Below, piece after piece: positions 44,218 through 54,245 of a stretch of 64,000 nucleotides of DNA; within the stretch, counting starts at the first letter, position 1; each line of letters opens with the position of its first letter. Under the pieces are notes generated by a model, which was not told the origin of the DNA, ran no database searches, and worked only from the letters and a program-made list of their open reading frames with translations. The translations under genes were made by a program, and so were the position numbers. Source of the stretch: Sphingobacterium yanglingense (GTDB lineage: Bacteria > Bacteroidota > Bacteroidia > Sphingobacteriales > Sphingobacteriaceae); the NCBI RefSeq assembly GCF_004363245.1, contig NZ_SNYV01000002.1, forward strand, positions 1 through 64,000, written 5' to 3'.

Positions 44218-45711
44218 ATGAATAAAAAGATTTTTTCAATTGCCCTGTTAAGTGCAGGAATGGCATTCACATCTGTACAGGCCCAGATGGCCAAGCAGAA
44301 GGATGTCAAGCTAGAAGATTTGATGAAACATTTAAACGAATTGTTTCAAAAAGGCGACGACGCTTCTAAAGTAGAATTAGGAAAAGAAGCGTTAGCAATG
44401 TCTCAAAGCAAAAACGAAAGCTTTGTATCTATGGCAGCTAGAGTATACGGAGCCCTAGAGCAAGATGATAAAGCTGAAGCGATCAACAAAACAATCTTAA
44501 AAAAATTCCCTAAAGGACTTCAAGCACGTTCCGAAGCTTACGAAAAAGTATTCGGCGATGAGAATGCTTCTGCAGAAGTCGTTGAAAAAGGATATACCGC
44601 ATGGTTGAAACAATTCCCTGCTGCTTCATTTGATGAAAAAGACAGAGGTATTTATGATCAAGCAGCTGCTTCTTTAGCATCCCTTTATTTTAAAGCAAAT
44701 AATGCTGCTAAAGCACAAAACTATATCACGCAGCTTAAATCCAGCGCTAACTACGCCTCCTACGCAAGCCGAGTTACTGCGGGCCTTATCAAAGACAATA
44801 ATTACGACGCAGCTCTTCCTATTTTAGAAGAGATCTATGCAAGCTCACTAGAGGCTTCCAAATCAAGCGATCCTAAAATCAAAAATGGAGGAAATGCTAG
44901 AGCTTATGGTTCTATCGCCCCTTCTTATGCACAGGCACTAGTTGAAAAAGGCAATGCAGAGAAAGCAGTAACTGTGATGGAAGACTTCATAAAATCTTCT
45001 CCATATGCGGCGAGCTCTCCGATCAATACCATAACATTGGCCAAAGCTTATGCAAAACAAGGAAAAGAGCTAGATGCTTTCCTTTCCCTAGAAAACTTTG
45101 TCGTTAAAAACGGAAAAAATGCAGACATCGTTAAAGAAATGCAACCGTTGTACAATAAGCTAAACAACAATAAAGCGAATTTTGACCTGTATTTTGCATC
45201 TATCGAAGCAAAAGCAAAAGAAGCTATGGTTTCTAAATACAAATCAGAAATGATTAAAAAAGAAGCTCCTCAGTTCACTTTGGTAAACAGAGATGGAAAA
45301 ACAGTTTCCTTATCTGACTACAAAGGAAAAGTTGTTGTTCTAGACTTTTGGGCGACTTGGTGTGGACCTTGTGTAATGTCTTTCCCTGGCATGCAGGCTG
45401 CTGTCAACAAATATAAAAGCGACAAAGATGTTGAGTTCTTGTTTATTGACACTTGGCAGCGTGAAGAAAACTATAAAGATTTGGTAAACGAGTTCATGAC
45501 CAAAAACAACTACTCCTTCCACGTACTGTTTGACGAGATGAAAGATCGTACCAAAGCGACTACTACAGCATATGGCGTATCTGGTATCCCACACAAAGTA
45601 GTGATTGATAAAGAAGGATTTATCCGTTTCGAATCTTCTGGCGGTTCTGCTGATGTTGACAAAGTAGTCAACGAGATGGAGACAAAAATCGAATTGGCAC
45701 GAAAAGGCTAA
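44218..45711 (+). CDS. Exported TlpA-like thiol-disulfide oxidoreductase with long helical N-terminal region
   Basis: 497 residues from ATG 44218. A signal peptide (about 1-23, ending VQAQ) is followed by about 330 residues of alpha-helical repeats that look TPR-like (SLASLYFKANNAAKAQNYI, SYAQALVEKGNAEKAVTVME), then a thioredoxin/AhpC-TSA domain from about 355 (APQFTLVNRDGKTVSL) with the redox motif WCGPC and the cis-proline in GIPHKVVI. It should act in the periplasm, handling disulfides or delivering reducing power to a partner held by the repeats. Alone, with a terminator after it. Confidence 0.8.
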   Translation: MNKKIFSIALLSAGMAFTSVQAQMAKQKDVKLEDLMKHLNELFQKGDDASKVELGKEALAMSQSKNESFVSMAARVYGALEQDDKAEAINKTILKKFPKGLQARSEAYEKVFGDENASAEVVEKGYTAWLKQFPAASFDEKDRGIYDQAAASLASLYFKANNAAKAQNYITQLKSSANYASYASRVTAGLIKDNNYDAALPILEEIYASSLEASKSSDPKIKNGGNARAYGSIAPSYAQALVEKGNAEKAVTVMEDFIKSSPYAASSPINTITLAKAYAKQGKELDAFLSLENFVVKNGKNADIVKEMQPLYNKLNNNKANFDLYFASIEAKAKEAMVSKYKSEMIKKEAPQFTLVNRDGKTVSLSDYKGKVVVLDFWATWCGPCVMSFPGMQAAVNKYKSDKDVEFLFIDTWQREENYKDLVNEFMTKNNYSFHVLFDEMKDRTKATTTAYGVSGIPHKVVIDKEGFIRFESSGGSADVDKVVNEMETKIELARKG

Positions 45712-45712
45712 A

Positions 45713-45744
45713 AAAAATGGGACTCAGATTTGAGTCCCATTTTT
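45713..45744. terminator. Bidirectional terminator
   Basis: A 14-base perfect stem AAAAATGGGACTCA / TGAGTCCCATTTTT with a 4-base loop lies between the TlpA-like gene (+) and the PepSY-like gene ending at 45751 (-). A and T tracts on both arms suit both directions. Confidence 0.9.
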
Positions 45745-45750
45745 CTTTGG

Positions 45751-46200
45751 TTAAGGATCGATTCGAATAAACTTGCCAGCAGCGTCAAACTCTAGGTCCA
45801 ACGCATTGGTCAACTCCACATCAAATCCATGTTTTTCTCTATCGATACTATTGATACCATCGTTGGGATAGTTTTCCTTCACATAGCCCACGATAGGTGC
45901 CAATACGAATGAAGTAGGTATCCCTACCGTATTATCAAGCGCTTCCACCTCTGTCCAGCTTCCATTTTTATCAAACTTCACTTCTATTCGATTATTCAGT
46001 AGCACTTGATATTCCGTTCCAGACAACGGCTCCTTTTCCCGAGTCACAGAAAGTATCTTTGCCTCTTTAAAATGATCATTTAAAAATGTATTTGCAGCTG
46101 TAGGCAGATTATCCACCTCAATGTTTTCTTCTTTATCACACGATACCACTGCAAATGCAACTGCCATTAAAAGCGTCAATTTCAATATTAACTTTTTCAT
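45751..46200 (-). CDS. PepSY-like exported lipoprotein
   Basis: 149 residues from the second ATG. The signal peptide carries a lipobox (FAVVSC, cysteine at about 21). Two repeats of the PepSY-like fold follow (KILSVTREKEPLSGTEYQVLLNNRIEVKFDKNGSWTE and DVELTNALDLEFDAAGKFIR), of the DUF2874 type common in Bacteroidota. The fold is associated with inhibition or modulation of peptidases and sensing in the periplasm. It is the second of two paralogues behind a two-component system and shares their upstream element. Confidence 0.7.
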   Translation of the reverse strand: MKKLILKLTLLMAVAFAVVSCDKEENIEVDNLPTAANTFLNDHFKEAKILSVTREKEPLSGTEYQVLLNNRIEVKFDKNGSWTEVEALDNTVGIPTSFVLAPIVGYVKENYPNDGINSIDREKHGFDVELTNALDLEFDAAGKFIRIDP

Positions 46201-46237
46201 CATATTTTTATATTACAGGTTACCCGTCTACTGGGCA

Positions 46238-46681
46238 TTAATCATCAATACGGACAAATTTCCCCTTACTATTAAACTCAAGATCAACACCATTCGTTAG
46301 TTCAACTTCGTACTTACGGGATTTACGGGAGATCTGAACTATTTCATTGTTCGGAAAACTCTTTTTCACATATTCTAAAATGGACACAGGCACTATTTTC
46401 AAAGGAACCGCCTTTAGTTCAGCATCCACCTCTGTCCATTCTCCTTTAGAATCGAATTCCAACTTCACACCGTCTTTCAATTTTACTTCATAACTTTTAC
46501 CTGCTAGAAATTCGCTCTCCTCCTTCACCAAGGTCACTTGATCTGCCGCATAATAAGTCGTCACAAAGACTTGTGCCTTTTTTGGTAATTGCGTAAATGT
46601 GATTATTTTTTCTTGCGCTACAGCAACAACTGCCATCACTAATAGTGTTACAGTCATAAAGGATTTCATCATTGTTTTCAT
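46238..46681 (-). CDS. PepSY-like periplasmic protein
   Basis: 147 residues with a signal peptide (about 1-23, ending VAVAQ) and no lipobox cysteine. Two PepSY-like half-repeats: KSYEVKLKDGVKLEFDSKGEWTEVD and KYEVELTNGVDLEFNSKGKFVRID. The repeat nearly duplicates that of the neighbouring lipoprotein 34 bases downstream, so the pair arose by duplication. The upstream 11-bp-phased repeats at 46725-46746 suggest control by the OmpR-type regulator encoded at 48057. Its function is unknown. Confidence 0.72.
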   Translation of the reverse strand: MKTMMKSFMTVTLLVMAVVAVAQEKIITFTQLPKKAQVFVTTYYAADQVTLVKEESEFLAGKSYEVKLKDGVKLEFDSKGEWTEVDAELKAVPLKIVPVSILEYVKKSFPNNEIVQISRKSRKYEVELTNGVDLEFNSKGKFVRIDD

Positions 46682-46710
46682 CTTCTTATTTCTTTATTTG
46701 ATTTATAACT

Positions 46711-46718
46711 CAAAGTTC
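46711..46718 (-). promoter_or_regulatory. Weak -7 box of the PepSY-like pair
   Basis: Minus strand GAACTTTG, matching TAnnTTTG except the first base. The phased repeats at 46725-46746 begin 6 bases upstream and cover the -33 region, as for an OmpR-type activator. Confidence 0.4.
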
Positions 46719-46724
46719 GATTCC

Positions 46725-46746
46725 AATTTGGGAAACAATTGGGAAT
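46725..46746. promoter_or_regulatory. Phased direct repeat, predicted OmpR-type regulator site
   Basis: The plus strand reads AATTTGGGAAACAATTGGGAAT, two copies of TTTGGGAA/ATTGGGAA 11 bases apart. A near copy lies at 48820-48840 upstream of the regulator gene. Extended flanks also form an inverted repeat (CGATTCC ... GGAATCG). Confidence 0.5.
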
Positions 46747-46767
46747 CGGAAGATGTTTTGAAAAAAA

Positions 46768-48060
46768 TCACGAAACTTTTTCAAGGACAAAGCAGTGTTT
46801 CCCCGATTCGTACCTATAATGCAGCTTAATCTGATGCTGTCGTTCCAAGATCGACCTTACAATAGACAGTCCCAATCCATTGGAATGATTGTCCTGGCTC
46901 CCTTTGTAAAATCGCTCAAAGATATAATCTGGATTGAGTGCTCCAGAGTCGCTATCATTTGCTATTTCGATTTCATGTTCACGTATTGTCACCAACACAT
47001 CACCACCCGGAATATTATATTTAATGGCATTACGCAGCAGGTTCGATAATAGTATATGCGCTAGATCTCTATTAAAATTGACATGAAACTCCTTTAGCTC
47101 TTCCTGAACTACAAATTTCACCTCCTTAAAGGAAGCTATATCTTCCAGATCATCCACCAAAGATTTGATTACAGTACTAAAATCCACCAAATCACTAGCC
47201 ACATATTGGTTGTTATCAATACGCGACAACATAAGCAACGATCTGTTTAAACCCACCATCCTATGCAACGCTCCCTTCGCTTCCGACAGCTGTACCAATT
47301 GCGATTCCGTCAAGGTAGCATCATCCATCAAGAGTTCCAGTTTATTGATTGTTATAGCCAGAGGTGTTTGCAATTCGTGTGAAGCATTTTCTAAAAAACG
47401 CTTTTGAGCTTCAAAGACCGCTTCATTCCGATCGATCATATGCTTGACCTCTTTATTTAGTTCCTCAAACTCTTTCACCTTAGTAGGCACCGTCTCAAAA
47501 CTCGAAGTATCTCCAAATCTATAACGGCTTAAATTATCCAACGTCTGTCTAAAAGGTTTCCAGGCCCGACTCAGTACCAGATGATTAACAAGAAGAATAC
47601 TCAGTATAATCACAACATACAATACCGCCAGCGAGATTGCTAAATTAATCAGATAATCATCCTCCTCTACCGTCGAAGTCCGTATCTCCAGCGAATAAGG
47701 CTTGCCTTCCTTACTGTAGAAGCCAGTCCGTAGTACTCTGTAAGGTTCATCCTCATCATCATAAGGCATATAGATAAATTCCTTCGAAAACCGATTCTTA
47801 TCCAGATCCTCCGCAGCGTGTTCTACAGGCAGAATCCGGAATTGATTGATTCCAAACTCTTTTGTGTTTTCTAAAATTTCGGGGCTATTATAAGCCTCCC
47901 TGATAATTTCAATTTTTTGATTCTTCAGCCCATCATCGATATTATCATACACTTCATCCATTAATATGGCATAGAAGAGCAATGCCCATACCGCCATCAC
48001 AATGAGTATCGTGATGACAATAAATCGATTGGTATAGTATTTTACAGAAACCGCCATCAC
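46768..48060 (-). CDS. Two-component sensor histidine kinase
   Basis: 430 residues. Two membrane spans (about 12-35 and 133-157) flank a periplasmic sensor of about 95 residues. HisKA has its histidine in NASHELQTPL (about 232), and the HATPase domain has LLSNLLRNAIKY and NGLGLSIV. The architecture fits the EnvZ/CpxA-like class. Its start overlaps the regulator stop by 4 bases (ATGA), so the two are translated as a pair. The small periplasmic sensor could read the PepSY-like products encoded after it. Confidence 0.87.
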   Translation of the reverse strand: MMAVSVKYYTNRFIVITILIVMAVWALLFYAILMDEVYDNIDDGLKNQKIEIIREAYNSPEILENTKEFGINQFRILPVEHAAEDLDKNRFSKEFIYMPYDDEDEPYRVLRTGFYSKEGKPYSLEIRTSTVEEDDYLINLAISLAVLYVVIILSILLVNHLVLSRAWKPFRQTLDNLSRYRFGDTSSFETVPTKVKEFEELNKEVKHMIDRNEAVFEAQKRFLENASHELQTPLAITINKLELLMDDATLTESQLVQLSEAKGALHRMVGLNRSLLMLSRIDNNQYVASDLVDFSTVIKSLVDDLEDIASFKEVKFVVQEELKEFHVNFNRDLAHILLSNLLRNAIKYNIPGGDVLVTIREHEIEIANDSDSGALNPDYIFERFYKGSQDNHSNGLGLSIVRSILERQHQIKLHYRYESGKHCFVLEKVS

Positions 48061-48728
48061 ACTAATTTATAGCCTACACCGTACACTGCTTGTATATCCA
48101 ACTTTGCTTTGGCATCTTTAAGTTTCTTCCGTAGGTTCTTAATTTGAGAATAAATGAAATCAAGATTATCCGCTTGGTCTGCATGATCTCCCCATACCGT
48201 TTCTGCCAGCGTTGTTTTTTCCAATAGCTTATTGGGCCTTAACAAAAAATAGTAAAGCACATCAAACTCTTTGCGATTGAGCTGCAACTCCTGTCCATCC
48301 ACTTTGACAATACGATTGTCCATATCCAGCGATACATTTTGATACTGAATAATAGTATCCCCATGTTGCGTATTCCTACGTACAATAGATTTGATCCTTG
48401 CCAAAAGCTCTGCAAAATGAAAAGGCTTCGCCAAATAATCGTCTGCGCCGATCTCCAACCCCAACACCTTATCATCGACAGAGTCCTTTGCTGATAGTAT
48501 GAGTACGGATTGATTTACATTCTTCTGTTTCAACAACCGTAACAAATCCAATCCATTTCCCCCAGGCAACATAATATCCAACAATACAATATCGTAAGGA
48601 TAATTCAATATTTTATCCATCCCCTGCTCGTAGTTATCGGCACTTTCAACAAGAAAATGCTCCCGTTCTAGAAAATCCTGAATACTTCGAAGTAGCTCTA
48701 CTTCGTCTTCAATTATAAGTACCTTCAT
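48057..48728 (-). CDS. OmpR/PhoB-family response regulator
   Basis: 223 residues from ATG 48728 (MKVLIIEDEVELL); a frame opening at 48764 adds 12 residues of no family value. The receiver domain has E8-D9, phospho-acceptor D in VLLDIMLPG (about 51) and K in LAKPFHF; the winged-helix DNA-binding domain ends GYKLV. Phosphorylated by the partner kinase, it should bind tandem repeats such as those at 48820-48840 and 46725-46746. A near-consensus -7 box (TATCTTTA) lies at 48737-48744. Confidence 0.88.
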   Translation of the reverse strand: MKVLIIEDEVELLRSIQDFLEREHFLVESADNYEQGMDKILNYPYDIVLLDIMLPGGNGLDLLRLLKQKNVNQSVLILSAKDSVDDKVLGLEIGADDYLAKPFHFAELLARIKSIVRRNTQHGDTIIQYQNVSLDMDNRIVKVDGQELQLNRKEFDVLYYFLLRPNKLLEKTTLAETVWGDHADQADNLDFIYSQIKNLRKKLKDAKAKLDIQAVYGVGYKLV

Positions 48729-48819
48729 AAACCTATTAAAGATAACAATATTTTTTGCCCCCAACGTCTATTGATAAATCAGCTTCTCCTTTCGACTGAC
48801 AACACAATAATGGCACCAT

Positions 48820-48840
48820 AATTTGGAAACATTTAGGAAT
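48820..48840. promoter_or_regulatory. Phased direct repeat upstream of the response regulator gene
   Basis: AATTTGGAAACATTTAGGAAT contains TTTGGAA and TTTAGGAA 11 bases apart and matches the element at 46725-46746 base for base apart from a single gap and three substitutions. It lies about 92 bases upstream of the regulator ATG. Confidence 0.5.
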
Positions 48841-48956
48841 TCTTTACATCAGCCCCAGTTTTATCGAGTTTCGACCATAAAAATTACATTTTAGTAAACA
48901 TTTACCTTATTTTTACGTTATTATTAGAGGCTTGGCAATTAATACACATCATTGGT

Positions 48957-51900
48957 TTGAATAAATTTACGCGCGTTTTATTACGCATTTTTTTATGGAT
49001 TTTTGGCTCCGTAATCGCCTTAGTCCTATTGGTTATATTCTTAATTCGTCTACCATCCGTTCAGAATTATATCGCGGGCAAGGTAGCGCATTACCTAGAA
49101 ACCAAAATAGGTACACCGGTGAACATTGGTTATGTCAACATTACTTTTCCTAAAAAACTAGTACTGGAAAACATTTATTTTGAAGACCAAAGCCAGGATA
49201 CCCTCCTTTCTGGAGAAAAGCTAATGGTAGATATCAATATGTTAAAAATATTGAAAAACACTATTGAGATTCAAGAAATAGATTTGGAAGGGATTACTGC
49301 CAAGATTACACGTTCGGCACCAGATGGTAGTTTTAACTTTGACTATATACTCAAAGCGTTCACTTCCGAAAAAGAAAGCACTCCTACGGCACCAGACACC
49401 GCCTCAGCCCTCCTATTCAATATTGACAAGGTAAACTTCGACCGTATACGCTTTGCCTACAAAGACGATATGATAGGTACCTCAGCAGATATTTGGCTAA
49501 ATCATTTTGATACCCGTATCAAAACATTTGATCTGAAAGACAACATGACGTTCGACATGCCAAAAATCAACTTGGAGGGACTCACCGCCTACGTCAAACA
49601 GTGGGCACCTAGCACAGAAAGCACCAAGCCCAGTCCCGAAGATTTTGGCATCACCGACAGTAGTGCCAATACTACTGCACTACTTCCTAATATCGGCACC
49701 GAATTCATTAAGTTGAAAGACATTTTTGTACGTTATCAAGACGTTTCCTCTGCAATGGACACCAAGTTTGATATCAAAAATTTATCCGCCAATGTGGACC
49801 TGATCGACCTGAATAAAGAAGTGGTACGCCTCCGTGAACTGATCTTAGACCAATCGGACTCTTACGTCACCTTTGGAAAGACAACCAAAAAGACAAGTAC
49901 CACATCTGATACTAGCAGCGTAAACTGGGTCGTGACTACCGATAAAGTCGTCATTGACAAAACAAATTTTGCATTCCGGGACGACAACCAAGCTCGAATG
50001 CAGGGTTTTGACTATTTCAATATCAAAATAACAAATTTAGCGGGTGCATTGGATGAGCTTCACTATTCAGCAGATTCGATAAGTGGTTCATTACTGAACC
50101 TAACAGCAAAAGATCATTCTGGATTTTATCTCAAGAAGTTGAAAGCAGACTTCACCTACACCAATACCGGTGCCACCATAGAAAATCTACTTGCAGAAAC
50201 TCCAAACACGATCATACGGGATTATTTTAAAATTACTTACCCTTCACTCGATGCCGTAGCTAAGAACCCGGGACTTTTATCTATCGACGCCAAAGTCAAA
50301 AAAACGCAGATCGATATGTCCGACATCCGCTTCTTTGTCCCAGACCTCGAGCAAATGGATGTTATGCAGCCACTCTTGACAAAGCGTTTCTTTCTAGACG
50401 GACATATAGTTGGCAAGCTCAATGATCTTCATATCCCTTCGCTCAACTTCCGCACGCTCGACAACACCAATATTATTGCGAGCGCAGATATCAAAGGCCT
50501 ACCCGATACGGATAAGCTTTTTATAAACCTCAATCTTAAGAAGTTAACAACAAGCAAAAAAGATCTAGACAGACTTATCGCAAAGTCGATGCTTCCTAAA
50601 GATATGGCTTTTCAGTTCCCCAATTCCATATCCTTATCTGGCACATTTAAAGGCGGCATGAAAGGTTTTGACACCAACATGAGCTTACTCACCGAAAAGG
50701 GAAATGCGACGGTCAATGGTTACCTCAACATGGCAGGAAGAGACACCACCTACGATGCCACCTTGTCCATTTCTGATTTCAACATTGGCCATCTACTAGA
50801 GCAAGATTCTACATTGGGTATAGTTTCTATAGATGCGCAAGTAAAAGGTCAGGGCCTCGACCCCAAGACAATGCGTGCATCGATGAGCGGAACAGTCAAT
50901 CGCCTAGATGCAATGGGCTATCAATACCATGACATATTACTCGATCTAACCGCACAAAATGGAGATATCGCTGGCAATATCAATTCCATTGACCCTAATG
51001 TCAAATTTAATCTGGACATGGCTGCAGATATGCGCGGAGCCTATCCAGCGGTAAAAGCCGAATTGATGATCGACTCCGTCAATCTCAAAAACCTAAAGCT
51101 AATGAAGGATGACTTCCGCTATCATGGCAAGGTAAACCTAGATTTAACGACAGCTGATATCAACCACTTAAACGGAGATTTAATTGTCTCCCATTCTTCT
51201 ATTGCCTATAATGACTCCCGCTATGCGCTAGATACCATATCGGTGACCGCTCTTGCCGACACCAACCGAAACGCATTAGTTCTCAAGTCCGAATTTCTAA
51301 AAGCCCACTTGGTTGGCAAATACAAACTGACCGAGCTAGCCGCCTCGCTACAGGATGTTGCAAAAATATATTACAATCCAAAAAACGAGCCTCCTACCCC
51401 TTTGAAATATGAAAATCAGAATTTCGAATTTTCAGCCACATTGAATAACTCCAGATTCCTTAGGGACTTTTTACCAGGTCTCGAAAGAATGGACGATATT
51501 TCTCTCGATGGCACCTTCAATAGTCAACAAAAGAGTATAATGGCTAAGTTAATAGCCCCTACCCTCATATACGATGGTATTGAGGTCAAAGACGTAGGCT
51601 TAGACATTATCACCGTAGATAGTACCATGTACTACTCCACATTAATCAACAAAATCAAAGTCAATAATATCGAATTGAACAATACGGTACTCAGTGGTAA
51701 AATCATTGAGAACAATTTGGATTTTGGACTATGGATAAAAGATAAAGCACAAAAGGACCGCTATCACCTTGGCGCAAAAATGAGTGTAGACGAGAGTAAT
51801 TATATGCTTAGTCTATTTGAAGATGGTCTCATGCTAAATTACGACAAGTGGAATATCAACCCAAGCAATCAGCTTAGCTTTGGTAAAGACGGTATCCGTG

Positions 51901-54245
51901 CCCAAGATTTTAAACTAAGCTACAAAGGACAAGATTTTAGTATACAATCACAAGACAGCACATTCAATTCCCCTATCGATCTCACCTTCAACAACTTTAG
52001 GATAGAGACTTTCTCCAGTATGCTCGAATCTGATGTACTTAACTTTGGAGGGGGGATCAATGGTGCCGCTACAGTCTCCCGTTTATCCAGCAACCCTGTA
52101 TTTGTTTCCGATCTGGAAATTAAAAAATTCTATTTTGGACAGGATACCGTTGGTAATATCTTAGTGAAGGTAGACAACCTCAAAGAAAACACCTATTCCG
52201 CTGATGTTAAGATTACAGAAAACGGAAACGATGTACAGTTATTAGGAGAATACATAGCACCTCCTACCGGAGAAGCTAGCTTTAATGCTTCCCTAGAATT
52301 GAAACCCTTAAAAATAAAAACTATAGAAGCCTTTAGTATGGGCTATTTAAAAAATAGCGAAGGTGACCTCAATGGTTTGCTTCAGATTGGCGGCAACTTC
52401 GATGCTCCGAAGATTTCGGGTGACTTGACCTTTAACAAGGCAAGAATGAATGTCTCTATGTTAAATGCTGATTTGTTGATGGACAAGCAAAAAATCACTT
52501 TCAACAACCAAGGGATCAACTTCAAACAGTTCGCACTGAATGACCTCAGAGGCAACCAAGCCAAATTAAACGGTAGCATATTAACAAAGAACTATACCGA
52601 CTTTGACTTCAACCTCAATCTAACGACCAAGAATTTTGCGGCCGTAAACTCCACGAGAGAAGACAATGACCTATTCTATGGCAAATTGAATATTACCTCA
52701 AATATTCGCATATCTGGTGATTTAAATAAACCTGTTATTGATGGTGATGTCAAAGCGAATGAGAACACCGACTTTGTTTTTATCGTCCCGAATGAGAATC
52801 CGGGAATTGCGGAACGTGATGGTGTAGTCAAATTTGTGGATAAAAGCGACACTGCAAAGGCCAATATATTTGCTAGGCTAGACTCTATGACAACTGCCAC
52901 TAAATTGTCGGGGATGGATCTCGCCCTCAATCTCAGTACAGACCGTGAGGCTAAGTTTAAAGTCATCATAGATGAAGGTTCCCAAGATGCACTGAACATA
53001 CAGGGTATTGCCGAATTGAATACCGCCATCGACGCGAGTGAAAAAATAACGATGTCCGGCACATTTACTGTGGAGAAAGGAAACTATTCTTTCAATTTCG
53101 GACCTATTAAAAAAGAATTTGATTTTGAAAAAGGCAGCACTATTACTTGGAATGGAGATCCGTTGGATGCGCGGATGGATATTACAGCAGTTTATAAGGG
53201 CCGTTTCCCAACGCTAGAGCTGGTTAGCAACCAAATCGGTACAGAGAGCCAGAATCTATACAAACAACGGGTGCCTTTCAACGTCAAGCTGATCCTATCA
53301 GGCGAATTATTCAAACCTGATATCCGATTTGACATTGATCTGGACGAAAATAATGCAATCGTCTCTCAGGATGTAGTGTCCAAGGTAAATATTGGTCTCG
53401 CATCTTTACGCGATGACCCTGCCGAATTAAACAAACAAGTATTCTCATTGATTATTATGGGACGTTTTATGTCATCCAATCCATTCGAAAGTTTATCGGG
53501 GGGCGGTGGCGTAGAAGGTATGGCGCGTAGCTCAGTGAGCTCATTCTTATCTAGTCAACTGAACAACCTCGCTTCAGATTTGATAAAAGGGGTCGAACTG
53601 GATTTCAACTTACAGTCTGAGCAGGACTACCTTACAGGTTCCGGTCAAAACCGCACAGACCTTGCAGTAGGGATATCCAAAATGCTATTTGACGACAGAT
53701 TAAAAATCACTGTCGGATCAAACTTTGAGGTGGAAGGTAATACCCGTCCAGGAGAAAAACCGAATAATATCGCAGGCGATATCTCTATAGACTATCAATT
53801 ATCGAAAGATGGACGTTATTTCGCTAGGGTATATCGCAAAAACCAATACCAAGCCACCCTACAAGGACAGTTTGTAGAGACTGGTATCGGTTTTATCATT
53901 AACATGAGCTACAATAGGTTCAGAGAACTGTTTATGAGTTCAAAAGCACTGGAACAGTATTATAACTCAGACAATAGTAATTTCAGAAAACGGTTTAATG
54001 TAGATCGTATGGAGACGGACTCCATCTACCGAGATAGTGTTCGTACCATCATCAGAGACAGTTTGATACTACACAGCCCAGAGTTCCGCAAGCGGATGCA
54101 AGAGCGCGAAGCCCAAGAAAAACTACAGCAAACACAAGACTCGATCAAGAATAAAAAAGACAGTACACACCAAGGTGCAGAAGTTAAAAAGCCACTTTCT
54201 GCTATCCGCAATGAGGAGGAGGAAAGGAGACAAAATGAAAAATAG
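48957..54245 (+). CDS. tamB: TamB-like translocation and assembly module protein
   Basis: 1762 residues. An N-terminal signal anchor (about 8-28) is followed by a very long region of repeated beta-strands, with about 30 copies of DxNLxx/LDGxL-like patterns, that forms the hydrophobic groove of AsmA/TamB-type proteins bridging inner and outer membrane, and a C-terminal DUF490 domain (RGRFPTLELVSNQIG ... QYLTGSGQNRTDLAVGISKMLF, about 1410-1700). The start codon is TTG; no ATG, GTG or upstream alternative is in frame. It is the first gene of tamB-tamL and overlaps the next by 11 bases. TamB is thought to carry phospholipids to the outer membrane. Confidence 0.88.
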   Translation: MNKFTRVLLRIFLWIFGSVIALVLLVIFLIRLPSVQNYIAGKVAHYLETKIGTPVNIGYVNITFPKKLVLENIYFEDQSQDTLLSGEKLMVDINMLKILKNTIEIQEIDLEGITAKITRSAPDGSFNFDYILKAFTSEKESTPTAPDTASALLFNIDKVNFDRIRFAYKDDMIGTSADIWLNHFDTRIKTFDLKDNMTFDMPKINLEGLTAYVKQWAPSTESTKPSPEDFGITDSSANTTALLPNIGTEFIKLKDIFVRYQDVSSAMDTKFDIKNLSANVDLIDLNKEVVRLRELILDQSDSYVTFGKTTKKTSTTSDTSSVNWVVTTDKVVIDKTNFAFRDDNQARMQGFDYFNIKITNLAGALDELHYSADSISGSLLNLTAKDHSGFYLKKLKADFTYTNTGATIENLLAETPNTIIRDYFKITYPSLDAVAKNPGLLSIDAKVKKTQIDMSDIRFFVPDLEQMDVMQPLLTKRFFLDGHIVGKLNDLHIPSLNFRTLDNTNIIASADIKGLPDTDKLFINLNLKKLTTSKKDLDRLIAKSMLPKDMAFQFPNSISLSGTFKGGMKGFDTNMSLLTEKGNATVNGYLNMAGRDTTYDATLSISDFNIGHLLEQDSTLGIVSIDAQVKGQGLDPKTMRASMSGTVNRLDAMGYQYHDILLDLTAQNGDIAGNINSIDPNVKFNLDMAADMRGAYPAVKAELMIDSVNLKNLKLMKDDFRYHGKVNLDLTTADINHLNGDLIVSHSSIAYNDSRYALDTISVTALADTNRNALVLKSEFLKAHLVGKYKLTELAASLQDVAKIYYNPKNEPPTPLKYENQNFEFSATLNNSRFLRDFLPGLERMDDISLDGTFNSQQKSIMAKLIAPTLIYDGIEVKDVGLDIITVDSTMYYSTLINKIKVNNIELNNTVLSGKIIENNLDFGLWIKDKAQKDRYHLGAKMSVDESNYMLSLFEDGLMLNYDKWNINPSNQLSFGKDGIRAQDFKLSYKGQDFSIQSQDSTFNSPIDLTFNNFRIETFSSMLESDVLNFGGGINGAATVSRLSSNPVFVSDLEIKKFYFGQDTVGNILVKVDNLKENTYSADVKITENGNDVQLLGEYIAPPTGEASFNASLELKPLKIKTIEAFSMGYLKNSEGDLNGLLQIGGNFDAPKISGDLTFNKARMNVSMLNADLLMDKQKITFNNQGINFKQFALNDLRGNQAKLNGSILTKNYTDFDFNLNLTTKNFAAVNSTREDNDLFYGKLNITSNIRISGDLNKPVIDGDVKANENTDFVFIVPNENPGIAERDGVVKFVDKSDTAKANIFARLDSMTTATKLSGMDLALNLSTDREAKFKVIIDEGSQDALNIQGIAELNTAIDASEKITMSGTFTVEKGNYSFNFGPIKKEFDFEKGSTITWNGDPLDARMDITAVYKGRFPTLELVSNQIGTESQNLYKQRVPFNVKLILSGELFKPDIRFDIDLDENNAIVSQDVVSKVNIGLASLRDDPAELNKQVFSLIIMGRFMSSNPFESLSGGGGVEGMARSSVSSFLSSQLNNLASDLIKGVELDFNLQSEQDYLTGSGQNRTDLAVGISKMLFDDRLKITVGSNFEVEGNTRPGEKPNNIAGDISIDYQLSKDGRYFARVYRKNQYQATLQGQFVETGIGFIINMSYNRFRELFMSSKALEQYYNSDNSNFRKRFNVDRMETDSIYRDSVRTIIRDSLILHSPEFRKRMQEREAQEKLQQTQDSIKNKKDSTHQGAEVKKPLSAIRNEEEERRQNEK

